From positions 1 to 64,000 of the forward strand of contig WKKS01000006.1 in the NCBI GenBank assembly GCA_009684515.1: DNA of 64,000 nt. The letters are read 5' to 3'. Source of the stretch: Geobacter sp. Lineage in GTDB: Bacteria > Desulfobacterota > Desulfuromonadia > Geobacterales > Pseudopelobacteraceae. Made by a program: the position numbers and the translations under genes. The notes beneath the pieces are model-generated. The model searched no databases. It was not told the DNA's origin and saw only the letters and a list, made by a program, of their open reading frames with translations. Shown here piece by piece: positions 56,939 through 64,000 of the stretch (positions within the stretch are counted from its first letter, which is position 1; each line of letters opens with the position of its first letter).

Positions 56939-58084
56939 TTATTTGATCCTTATGATGCTGCCCGATTCGCGGTCCGTAATGAACAGGCCCGACCCGTTGG
57001 TAGTGATGCCGATCGGAGTTTTGAAGCCGTCCATAACTGTTGTGGTGTTAAATAAGCCGCTTTTCAGTTCGATTCGTCGGATGTTTCCGGTGCCTTCAAA
57101 TGCGTCTGTGACATAGACATTCACGCCGTCGGTTGCAATGCCGTTCGGCTGTCTGAACAGCGAGGTTCCCTTGGCGCCGTTAGTGATTCCGGATACTCCT
57201 GCACGACCGGCAATGGTATCCACCGCGCCGTTCTTGAGCGATATCCTGCGAACGGTCCTGTTTCCGAAGTCGGTTACGTACAGGTATTTACCGTCTGATG
57301 TGATCCGGCCCGGATGGTTGAAACGAGCTGCCGTCCTGTCTCCATCATTGCTGCCGGCAACACCGGGATAGCCCGCAAATGTTGTGACTGTGCCAACGGC
57401 AGTGGTTGTGTCGATCATTCGTATGGTGTGATTGTTGTAGTCCGCCACAAAGACGTTAGTGCCAACTACCGTTACACCGGTCGGTTGGTTGAATTTGGCG
57501 ACCACCGCCAGCGATGTGTCTGTATCTTCACTGCCTGCAGTGCCTGCGACACCTGCCAGTAGTGATACCGTACCATCGATTGCGATTTTTCTTATGGCGT
57601 TGTTACCGGTGTCGGCGATATACAAAGCTCCGCCGTCGGTGCTTATGGCTGATGGACTGTTGAAGATGGCCTTGCGGGAGGTAGAGTTGTTGGCGAATCC
57701 GGCGATTCCGAGACCTGCAAAGTTTATCACCGCCCCGGCCGAGTCAACTTTGAGGATGTTATGTGAAAGAAAATTTACCACGTAATGCCCGGAGCCGTAC
57801 GTGGTCGCTGCAATCGGGCCGTTGAAAATGGCACCGCTCACATTTCTGAAGACCGGTGAAATGACGGTTGAATAGTTATTTTGCTTAAACGCGAAGGGGC
57901 CCTTCTGAATGTTGCCTCCCATCTGGTCGCCGCTTGCAGTGGAAAAAAGAGTGAACGTTGAACTTCCGCTGATTCTGCTGAATACCGGATTAGTGGTGCT
58001 TGCGGCTGTTGTGCTTTTGTTTCCGCAGCCGGCGGCGATTGCCATGCAGGCTATTATGAACGCGGCAATTGTTAATCTGTTCAT
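56939..58084 (-). CDS. NHL-repeat lipoprotein
   Basis: A 381-residue secreted protein with a lipoprotein signal (AFIIACMAIAAGC, lipid-attached Cys20). After an approximately 75-residue N-terminal region, about five NHL-type beta-propeller repeats follow. Each has the pattern xSPSAISTDGGALYIADTGNNAIRKI or a variant such as FVADYNNHTIRMID and YVTDFGNRTVRRIS. A propeller on the outer or inner membrane would bind protein or polysaccharide; no catalytic residues are evident. AAAGGAG precedes the ATG. Function unknown. Confidence 0.85.
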   Translation of the reverse strand: MNRLTIAAFIIACMAIAAGCGNKSTTAASTTNPVFSRISGSSTFTLFSTASGDQMGGNIQKGPFAFKQNNYSTVISPVFRNVSGAIFNGPIAATTYGSGHYVVNFLSHNILKVDSAGAVINFAGLGIAGFANNSTSRKAIFNSPSAISTDGGALYIADTGNNAIRKIAIDGTVSLLAGVAGTAGSEDTDTSLAVVAKFNQPTGVTVVGTNVFVADYNNHTIRMIDTTTAVGTVTTFAGYPGVAGSNDGDRTAARFNHPGRITSDGKYLYVTDFGNRTVRRISLKNGAVDTIAGRAGVSGITNGAKGTSLFRQPNGIATDGVNVYVTDAFEGTGNIRRIELKSGLFNTTTVMDGFKTPIGITTNGSGLFITDRESGSIIRIK

Positions 58085-58172
58085 TACTGCAATCTCCTTT
58101 TGTAACTTGCATCATGTAGGTATCTGCATTACGGCCGTGACCACTGCATTTGCTCTGCGTTGCAGCTCGCAA

Positions 58173-60419
58173 TCAGTCCGGAGTTGGTGCTTTTTTTCTG
58201 GGGCGGGACGCCCGCTTCGGCTTTTCCTCAGTCGCTGTAACTGTCTCCTGTGCCGGTTCTGCGGGCTCTTCAATCGTTTTCTTCACCGGACTGCGCCGGG
58301 CTTTCTTGGGAGCCGGTGAGGGTTTCTGTACTTCAGCAGGTTCAACGACCTGCTCCGCAACCGGTGCGGTTGCTTCGATAGCACCAACATCCATCTTCTT
58401 TCGTGCCGGTCGTTTGCGTTTCGGCTTCTCCGCTGCTTCGGGTTCAGTGGGAGCTGGCTCGGCGACGACTGATTCAGTGTCTGTGGCTGCTTCGGGTTCG
58501 ACAGGTACAGATTCAGGAGGCATTCCAGTGACGTCTGTTTCCTGTTCTTTGTGTGTTTTTTTGCTACGGCGTCGCTTGCGTTTTTTGGTTTTAGAAACGC
58601 CCTCAGATTCGGTCGTGATCTCATCAGGCCCTGATTCAGCTGGAATGTCCTGGCCGCTCTGTTCGTGACTGCCCGGTTCATCCAAGTCTGTTGGCTCGGA
58701 AGTTTCGCCGGCTGTTTCCGTATTGACAGCATCTGTGGCATGCTTCTTCTTTTTGCGGCGTCGTTTGCGTTTTTTTGCCGCTTCAACAGGCGCAGTCTCT
58801 TCGCTATGAAGCTCCTCACTGTCAATAGTATCGTTAAGATCTTTTTCAGCTTGCACAACGGCTTTGTCATTTGCGGCAGCTGACGTCTCAATTTTGATGG
58901 ACTCATCGACAAAAGATTTCTCGCGCTTGACAGTTTCAAGTTCAAGCTGGTTCAGTAAAAATGAAGTTTTTCCTTTTACGGTAACCTTGATGTCATAGTC
59001 ATTCTCAATCTGGACCAGCTCGCGTTTTTTGCGGTTAAGGAGGTAGTAGGCGACTTCCAGCGGCAATCCGCCCTGTACCTCGGCAATGTTTCCCTTGGCG
59101 GCGGCGCCATGCACCTTGCGCAGAAACGAAAGAGCCATCGCTTCAACCGATTTGACTTTGCCACGTCCTTCGCAATGCGGGCAGGCCAGGTGGATTGCGT
59201 CGTTCAACGTTTTGGCAATTCGTTGACGTGACATTTCCAGCATGCCGAAATCGGAAATGCGGCCGATATTAACACGGGCTTTGTCCATTTTCAGGGCCTG
59301 CTTGAGAACTTTTTCCACTTCCTGATTATGCTTTCTGTCGCGCATGTCGATGAAATCAATTACAATCAGACCGCCCAGGTCGCGCAGCCGCAACTGCCTT
59401 GCCACTTCCTCTGCAGCCTCGACATTGGTCTTGAATGCGGTGTCTTCGATGCCGCGCTCGCCACTGGATTTGCCGGAGTTTACGTCAATTGAGACAAGCG
59501 CCTCTGTCGGCTCGATAATCAGGGAACCGCCGGAAGGGAGCGGAACCCGCTTTTCATAAATCAGGTCAATCTGCTCTTCAAGCTGAAAACGGGAGAATAT
59601 GGGACGTTTTTCCTTGTGTTGTTTGACAAGTTTTTCGCAGGTCGGCATGTTTTCACGAAAAAAGGCTTTGGCCTCGCTGCAGGCTTCTTTGCTATCGACC
59701 AGGACTTCATCGATATCGTCTGAGAAATAATCCCGAATAAAGCGGATGATCAGCCCGCTGTCACGATATACCTCGCCGGCGCCATTTATCTCGGTTGCAC
59801 TTTGTTTGATGGAATTGTACATGCTGACCAAGCTGTCGAGGTCTTTTTGTAACTCTTCAGGAGTTCGTCCGACGGCCTCGGTCCGGATTATGTAACCGAT
59901 ACCTTCGGGGATACCCAATCCTGCAACAATTTCTTTCAGCTTTTTGCGGGCACCCTCCTGCTCGACCTTTCGGGAGATGCCGGTGGAGTCGCTTCCCGGC
60001 ATGATCACCATGTAGCGTCCCGGCATGGAAACATAGGTTGTCAGTGCGGCCCCTTTGTTGTCGCGCTCGTCTTTCTCGACCTGCACCAGCAACTCCTGGC
60101 CGCGCCGCAGCACTTCCTGGATACGTGGTCTCCGTTTGCGCTGATCTTCAGGAATGTCTTCCCGCCATTGCCAAAAATCCGGGTGCAGTTCACCCATTTG
60201 CAGAAAACCGGGCTTAGCGCGTCCGATGTCTACAAAGGCAGCCTGAAGCCCGGGTTCTACCCGCAGCACAACGCCTTTGTAAATATTTCCTTTGGTCTGT
60301 TCCTTGCCGCTGATCTCGATGTTAAGTTCCATCAGGCGTCCATCATGCACTATGGCAACGCGGGCCTCTTCCGGATGCATGACATTGATCAGCATTTTTT
60401 TACTTACGACTTTATCCAT
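58173..60419 (-). CDS. RNase E/G-family ribonuclease with charged C-terminal tail
   Basis: A 748-residue endoribonuclease. An S1 RNA-binding domain (about residues 30-125, GNIYKGVVLRVEPGLQAAFV) is followed by the 5' sensor / RNase H-like region and the DNase I-like catalytic domain. Catalytic metal ligands lie in VSIDVNSGKSSGERG and VIDFIDMRDRKHNQ, and the zinc link is CPHCEGRGKV. Residues beyond about 500 form a low-complexity tail alternating acidic blocks with very basic ones (KKRKRRRKKKKH, KKRKRRRSKKTH, KPKRKRPARKK). The tail may anchor RNA or partner proteins as in the E. coli degradosome. A TTG 12 bases upstream (60431) is an alternative start. Confidence 0.92.
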   Translation of the reverse strand: MDKVVSKKMLINVMHPEEARVAIVHDGRLMELNIEISGKEQTKGNIYKGVVLRVEPGLQAAFVDIGRAKPGFLQMGELHPDFWQWREDIPEDQRKRRPRIQEVLRRGQELLVQVEKDERDNKGAALTTYVSMPGRYMVIMPGSDSTGISRKVEQEGARKKLKEIVAGLGIPEGIGYIIRTEAVGRTPEELQKDLDSLVSMYNSIKQSATEINGAGEVYRDSGLIIRFIRDYFSDDIDEVLVDSKEACSEAKAFFRENMPTCEKLVKQHKEKRPIFSRFQLEEQIDLIYEKRVPLPSGGSLIIEPTEALVSIDVNSGKSSGERGIEDTAFKTNVEAAEEVARQLRLRDLGGLIVIDFIDMRDRKHNQEVEKVLKQALKMDKARVNIGRISDFGMLEMSRQRIAKTLNDAIHLACPHCEGRGKVKSVEAMALSFLRKVHGAAAKGNIAEVQGGLPLEVAYYLLNRKKRELVQIENDYDIKVTVKGKTSFLLNQLELETVKREKSFVDESIKIETSAAANDKAVVQAEKDLNDTIDSEELHSEETAPVEAAKKRKRRRKKKKHATDAVNTETAGETSEPTDLDEPGSHEQSGQDIPAESGPDEITTESEGVSKTKKRKRRRSKKTHKEQETDVTGMPPESVPVEPEAATDTESVVAEPAPTEPEAAEKPKRKRPARKKMDVGAIEATAPVAEQVVEPAEVQKPSPAPKKARRSPVKKTIEEPAEPAQETVTATEEKPKRASRPRKKAPTPD

Positions 60420-60471
60420 TATATTATTCAACCTTTCGAGATGATCTTTGTTAACATCGTATAAACAAGAG

Positions 60472-60499
60472 ACTATATATCTTTTAACGATGAAAGCAA
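60472..60499 (-). promoter_or_regulatory. Candidate promoter for the RNase E/G gene
   Basis: TTGCTT (60494-60499) and TATAGT (60472-60477) are 16 bases apart on the minus strand, directly downstream of the hppA terminator. The predicted leader is about 45 bases. Confidence 0.4.
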
Positions 60500-60501
60500 A
60501 G

Positions 60502-60533
60502 AAAAAGGCGGCGATGGATTTACCATCGCCGCC
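60502..60533 (-). terminator. Rho-independent terminator of hppA
   Basis: An 11-bp perfect G/C-rich stem (GGCGGCGATGG / CCATCGCCGCC) with a 5-base loop is followed on the minus strand by TTTTTCTTT. It begins 30 bases after the hppA stop. Confidence 0.95.
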
Positions 60534-60563
60534 ATTAGTCTCTTTATCGCCACATTCAGAAGT

Positions 60564-62633
60564 TTACATCATCTTTGCCAGCAGAGGTACTATAAGCAGT
60601 GACACAATGTTGATGATTTTAATCATCGGATTGACGGCAGGTCCGGCGGTATCCTTGTAGGGGTCGCCAACTGTGTCGCCGGTAACGGCAGCCTTGTGGG
60701 CTTCGCCACCTTTTCCGCCGTGATGACCATCTTCGATGTACTTCTTGGCGTTGTCCCAGGCTCCGCCGCCGGTAGTCATGGATATGGCAACGAAAATGCC
60801 GGTTACGATTGTGCCGACAATCACACCCCCCAGAGCCTTGGGTCCGAGGGTGAATCCGACTATAACAGGGGCAAGAATCGGAATCAGGCCGGGTATGACC
60901 ATTTCTTTCAGAGCGGTCTTGGTTACAATGTCAACACAGGCGGCGTAATCCGGTTTGCCGGTGCCTTCCATAATGCCCTTGATCTCACGGAACTGGCGAC
61001 GCACTTCGATAACAACGGCTCCACCGGCCTTGCCGACCGCTTCCATGCACTGGGCGGCGAAGTAGTAGGGGAGCATGCCGCCGATGAAAAGTCCGACAAT
61101 GATGTATGGATCGGACAGGTCGAATTTGATGATCTCTTTGCCGGCCAGATGCAAGGCGTGATTTAATTCATCCACGTATGATGTGAAAAGAATAACGGCA
61201 GCCAGTCCGGCCGAGCCGATGGCATAGCCCTTGGTAACAGCTTTTGTGGTGTTTCCGACAGCATCCAGCGGATCAGTTACAGCTCTGACCGAGTCATCCA
61301 GTTCGGCCATTTCGGCAATACCGCCAGCGTTATCAGTGATCGGGCCATAGGCATCCATTGCTACGACGATACCGGTCAGCGACAACATGGAAACAGCAGC
61401 TATGGCGATGCCGTAAACTCCGGCGCATTGGAACGCCACCACGATGCCTGCTGCAATAACAATAACCGGTGCAGCGGTGGACTTCATGGAAATGCCCAGG
61501 CCGGCGATAACGTTTGTGCCGTGGCCTGTGGTGGAAGCTTCGGCGATATGCTTTACCGGAGCGTATTCGGTGGAAGTGTAGTACTCGGTAATCCAGAAGA
61601 TTGCTCCGGTAACTACCAGGCCGACAATGGCCGAGATAAAGATGTTCATGGCACTGAAGTTCTGACCGGCTTCATTGGTAAGGCCTGCCGGGAACATCTG
61701 GACCGTGATAAAGTAGAAGGCGACGCAAGCCAGCACTCCCGAGACGATCAGTCCTTTGTAAAGAGCTGTCATTATTTTGCCGCTGGCTCCCAGCTTGACA
61801 AAATAGGTGCCGATGATTGAGGAGATAATTGAAATGCCGCCCAGAATCAATGGGTAGCTGACTGAGGCGGGGCTGCTGGTGAAAGTGATAGCACCCAACA
61901 GCATTGCAGCAATCAGTGTCACTGCATAGGTTTCAAAAAGGTCGGCAGCCATGCCGGCGCAGTCGCCGACATTGTCGCCCACGTTGTCGGCAATAACGGC
62001 CGGATTACGGGGGTCATCTTCAGGAATACCGGCTTCAACCTTGCCGACCAGGTCGGCTCCGACGTCAGCGCCCTTGGTGAAAATACCGCCTCCCAGACGG
62101 GCGAAGATCGAAATCAGCGAGCCACCGAAGCCGAGGCCGACCAGCTGGCTGACGACATCCTTGACCGGAGCGCCCGGCATAAGCTTCTGCAGGACCATGT
62201 AGTAACCTGCTACGCCCAACAGGCCCAGTCCAACCACCAGCATTCCGGTGATCGCGCCACCTTTGAAGGCTACATTGAGGGCTTTGACGATGCCGCTTTT
62301 GGCGGCTTCAGTGGTGCGCACATTGGCGCGCACAGAAACAAACATACCGATAAAACCGGTCAGGCCGGAGAAAAGAGCGCCAATTGCGAAACCAATGGCT
62401 GTTTTGGCACCCAGTGTTGCGAACAGGGCCACAAACATGACCGCGCCGACAAGTGCAATAATTGTGTACTGGCGCTTCATGTAAGCACCGGCGCCCTCCT
62501 GGATCGCGGCAGCGATCTGCTTCATCCGGTCGTTTCCTTGCGGGAGCCCGAGAATCCATTGAGCCGAAACCAGACCATAAACAACCGCTGCGGCGGCGCA
62601 GACAAGGGCAAAAACTACGGCATACTGTTCCAT
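60564..62633 (-). CDS. hppA: Membrane-bound proton-translocating pyrophosphatase
   Basis: A 689-residue integral membrane protein (about 16 helices) that couples pyrophosphate hydrolysis to ion transport. The substrate loop [20 protein letters not shown] and the [19 protein letters not shown] block hold the conserved Asp/Lys. The K+-specificity site reads [10 protein letters not shown]: Lys where K+-dependent enzymes have Ala (GNTTAA). This indicates the K+-independent H+-pumping type. The start at 62633 follows AGGAGG with 10-base spacing. Single-gene unit with promoter and terminator. Confidence 0.96.
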   Translation of the reverse strand: MEQYAVVFALVCAAAAVVYGLVSAQWILGLPQGNDRMKQIAAAIQEGAGAYMKRQYTIIALVGAVMFVALFATLGAKTAIGFAIGALFSGLTGFIGMFVSVRANVRTTEAAKSGIVKALNVAFKGGAITGMLVVGLGLLGVAGYYMVLQKLMPGAPVKDVVSQLVGLGFGGSLISIFARLGGGIFTKGADVGADLVGKVEAGIPEDDPRNPAVIADNVGDNVGDCAGMAADLFETYAVTLIAAMLLGAITFTSSPASVSYPLILGGISIISSIIGTYFVKLGASGKIMTALYKGLIVSGVLACVAFYFITVQMFPAGLTNEAGQNFSAMNIFISAIVGLVVTGAIFWITEYYTSTEYAPVKHIAEASTTGHGTNVIAGLGISMKSTAAPVIVIAAGIVVAFQCAGVYGIAIAAVSMLSLTGIVVAMDAYGPITDNAGGIAEMAELDDSVRAVTDPLDAVGNTTKAVTKGYAIGSAGLAAVILFTSYVDELNHALHLAGKEIIKFDLSDPYIIVGLFIGGMLPYYFAAQCMEAVGKAGGAVVIEVRRQFREIKGIMEGTGKPDYAACVDIVTKTALKEMVIPGLIPILAPVIVGFTLGPKALGGVIVGTIVTGIFVAISMTTGGGAWDNAKKYIEDGHHGGKGGEAHKAAVTGDTVGDPYKDTAGPAVNPMIKIINIVSLLIVPLLAKMM

Positions 62634-62709
62634 TCTTCCCATTCCTCCTGTAATAAATGAACTGCTGCTGAATATTAGTATTGCCGTTAACCGGCCCAAA
62701 AACACACGA

Positions 62710-62738
62710 TAGTTAGAGAAATTGCGCCACTTTGTCAA
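62710..62738 (-). promoter_or_regulatory. hppA promoter
   Basis: A perfect TTGACA (62733-62738) and TAACTA (62710-62715) spaced by 17 bases on the minus strand; leader about 70 bases. Confidence 0.6.
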
Positions 62739-62771
62739 GTCTAATCTCCCGTAATCCTGTCAGAACCATGC

Positions 62772-62800
62772 TTGTCAACAGACGGTTGTCATGATATAAA
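62772..62800 (+). promoter_or_regulatory. cpoB promoter
   Basis: TTGTCA (62772-62777) and TATAAA (62795-62800) spaced by 17 bases on the plus strand, about 35 bases upstream of the cpoB ATG. It is divergent from the hppA promoter. Confidence 0.6.
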
Positions 62801-62834
62801 CAGCACTGGTTTATTCAGTGATAAGGAGAGAAAA

Positions 62835-63680
62835 ATGATCAAAATACAGCATGTCGTTTTGCTTGCGGGTATGATCCTGTTTTCAGGATGCGCCACCCAG
62901 AGCGCACTTGATAATGTGCGTAACGATATCGATAACATAAAAACCCGTATGTATTCGGTTGATAAAGATGTGGCAGCGGTTCGTGAAGATTCCAAACTCA
63001 GTGTTGTGGCGGTTGAGAAAGGTTTTCGATCGGATGTTGCCGCTGTGCGCAAAATGTCGGCAGACACGATGGCGACAATTGACAGTACAAAAGGCGAAAT
63101 CCGGGCGCTAAACGGCAAGCTGGACGATGTATATCTGTCGTTGAAAAAGCCGGAGGAAGATCTGGCCCGTTACCGTGAAGATGCCGACAAGCGGATCATT
63201 GTTCTGGAAGATCGAATTTTTAAACAACAGGCTGAGATAGATGAACTGAAAAAAAAGATTGAAGAGATAATTCTGGCGAGAAAAGCCGAGGCAACTCCTG
63301 CTCCACTTACTGGTGATGCGTTGTATCTGAAAGGTCTGGAAACCTTCAAGACAGGTGACATGCCGGCTGCCCGTGAGCAGTTCACCAAATTTCTGGAGCA
63401 GAATCCTCAACACGAACTGGCTGCCAATGCCCAGTTCTGGATCGGTGAGACCTACTACGGCGAAAAAAGTTATGAACCGGCAATACTGGCATACCAGGAA
63501 GTTATAAAGAACTATCCCGGCAAGGAGAAGGTTGCCGCTGCCATGCTGAAGCAGGCCATGGCCTTCAATGAAATCAATGATGGCAAGAGTGCCAAGTATG
63601 TGCTCAAAAAGCTGTTGGAAACTTTTCCGAAGAGCGAGGAGGCCAAGCGGGCCAAGGCGTTGCTGAAAGATGCCAAATAG
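62835..63680 (+). CDS. cpoB: Tol-Pal-associated protein CpoB/YbgF
   Basis: A 281-residue envelope protein. It has a lipoprotein-type signal (LLAGMILFSGC, lipid Cys at residue 17), a long coiled coil (about 20-150) and a C-terminal TPR domain (about 155-281) with LYLKGLETFKTGDMPAARE and EIAANAQFWIGETYY-like repeats (ELAANAQFWIGETYYGEK). CpoB coordinates PBP1B and Tol function during constriction in E. coli, where it is soluble; the lipobox here suggests membrane attachment. AAGGAG precedes the ATG at 62835. It is not next to tolB/pal in this window. Confidence 0.9.
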   Translation: MIKIQHVVLLAGMILFSGCATQSALDNVRNDIDNIKTRMYSVDKDVAAVREDSKLSVVAVEKGFRSDVAAVRKMSADTMATIDSTKGEIRALNGKLDDVYLSLKKPEEDLARYREDADKRIIVLEDRIFKQQAEIDELKKKIEEIILARKAEATPAPLTGDALYLKGLETFKTGDMPAAREQFTKFLEQNPQHELAANAQFWIGETYYGEKSYEPAILAYQEVIKNYPGKEKVAAAMLKQAMAFNEINDGKSAKYVLKKLLETFPKSEEAKRAKALLKDAK

Positions 63681-63695
63681 GAAGAGGATTAAAAT

Positions 63696-63745
63696 CAGAC
63701 AAAAAAAGAGGGGGCGCTTGCGAGCACCCCCTCTTTTTTTGTCTG
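63696..63745. terminator. Bidirectional terminator between cpoB and hisB
   Basis: A long inverted repeat with a GAGGGGG/CCCCCTC core is flanked by A7 and T7 tracts that themselves extend the pairing (CAGAC / GTCTG ends). Only one mismatch occurs in the stem. With T runs on both strands it can serve both convergent genes. Confidence 0.93.
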
Positions 63746-63759
63746 CTATGGTTTAAGTG

Positions 63760-64000
63760 TTACAAAACACCTTTGGTTGACATAACGTCATTGATTCGTG
63801 AATCCAGCTGGGTGGCGGTATCCATCGCCCGGGCAAAAGCCTTGAAACAGGCTTCTATGATGTGATGCACGTTGTCGCCGTACATTACGTTGATGTGCAG
63901 GTTCAGACCGCAGTGGTTGGCGAAGGCCTGGAAGAACTCCCGTGCCAGTTCCACATCGAATTCGCCGATTTTAACCTTGGGCAGATTGACATGGTAAACC
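63760..64000 (-). CDS. hisB: Imidazoleglycerol-phosphate dehydratase, 3' part
   Basis: The C-terminal 80 residues of IGP dehydratase of histidine synthesis; the gene continues beyond the right edge. [41 protein letters not shown] and [16 protein letters not shown] match the family (quoted in parts). The HHIIEA His/Glu residues bind the catalytic manganese. It ends in STKGVL, the usual HisB C-terminus. It converges with cpoB. Confidence 0.96.
   Translation of the reverse strand, partial: VYHVNLPKVKIGEFDVELAREFFQAFANHCGLNLHINVMYGDNVHHIIEACFKAFARAMDTATQLDSRINDVMSTKGVL

Overview
The window is a stretch of a Gram-negative bacterial chromosome, most likely a deltaproteobacterium of the Geobacter / Desulfuromonadia group. 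This rests on protein style, on the rho-rpmE-thyX-DUF1385 neighbourhood, and on the joint presence of lipid A, Kdo, heptose and BAM/Lol genes with ThyX, TcdA and a K+-independent proton pyrophosphatase. No taxonomic search was possible. Nearly all genes lie on the minus strand; only rlmI, a nitroreductase, a metallophosphatase and cpoB lie on the plus strand. I found no rRNA, CRISPR array, IS element or replication origin.

Layout, in window order. (1) 1-1.6 kb: a tyrosine integrase broken by one in-frame stop sits just downstream of an initiator tRNA(fMet). This is probably the edge of an integrated element that continues left of the window. (2) 1.6-7.1 kb: a colinear group reads ugd, uxs, ftsB, an unlisted 56-residue Cys-rich ORF, argS and a SPOR-domain protein. 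(3) 7.2-19.2 kb: housekeeping genes, including rsmI, a LysE exporter, rlmI, a DUF4139 protein, an RRM protein, a pseudouridine synthase, DUF1385, thyX, rpmE and rho. (4) 19.2-40.1 kb: tcdA and a surface-polysaccharide / LPS core locus with waaC, waaF, several GT9, GT2 and GT4 enzymes, gmd and fcl for GDP-fucose, and a UDP-GlcA 4-epimerase. Inside it lies a five-gene cassette (AMP ligase, carrier protein, MBOAT, two SGNH-like proteins) laid out like a dlt system. (5) 40.1-56.9 kb: envelope assembly genes lpxK, waaA, a PAP2 phosphatase, msbA, lpxB, a Gfo/Idh plus DegT pair (probable gnnA/gnnB), lpxA, fabZ, lpxD, skp/ompH, bamA, lolD, a LolC/E permease and lysS. (6) 56.9-64 kb: an NHL-repeat lipoprotein, an RNase E/G, hppA, cpoB and the 3' end of hisB.

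How it fits together. From lysS (56.8 kb) down to tcdA (19.2 kb) the genes form one almost gapless head-to-tail series with many ATGA overlaps, so lipid A synthesis, export, outer membrane assembly, inner core and outer polysaccharide synthesis may be transcribed together. Sugar-nucleotide genes (gmd/fcl, UDP-GlcA epimerase, ugd/uxs) would feed the glycosyltransferases. The gnnA/gnnB-like pair between lpxA and lpxB predicts a diamino (GlcN3N) lipid A. The ligase/ACP/MBOAT/SGNH cassette predicts carrier-protein-dependent O-acylation (or aminoacylation) of the surface glycan. These two predictions are the most interesting points in the window; both are inferences from gene content and motifs.
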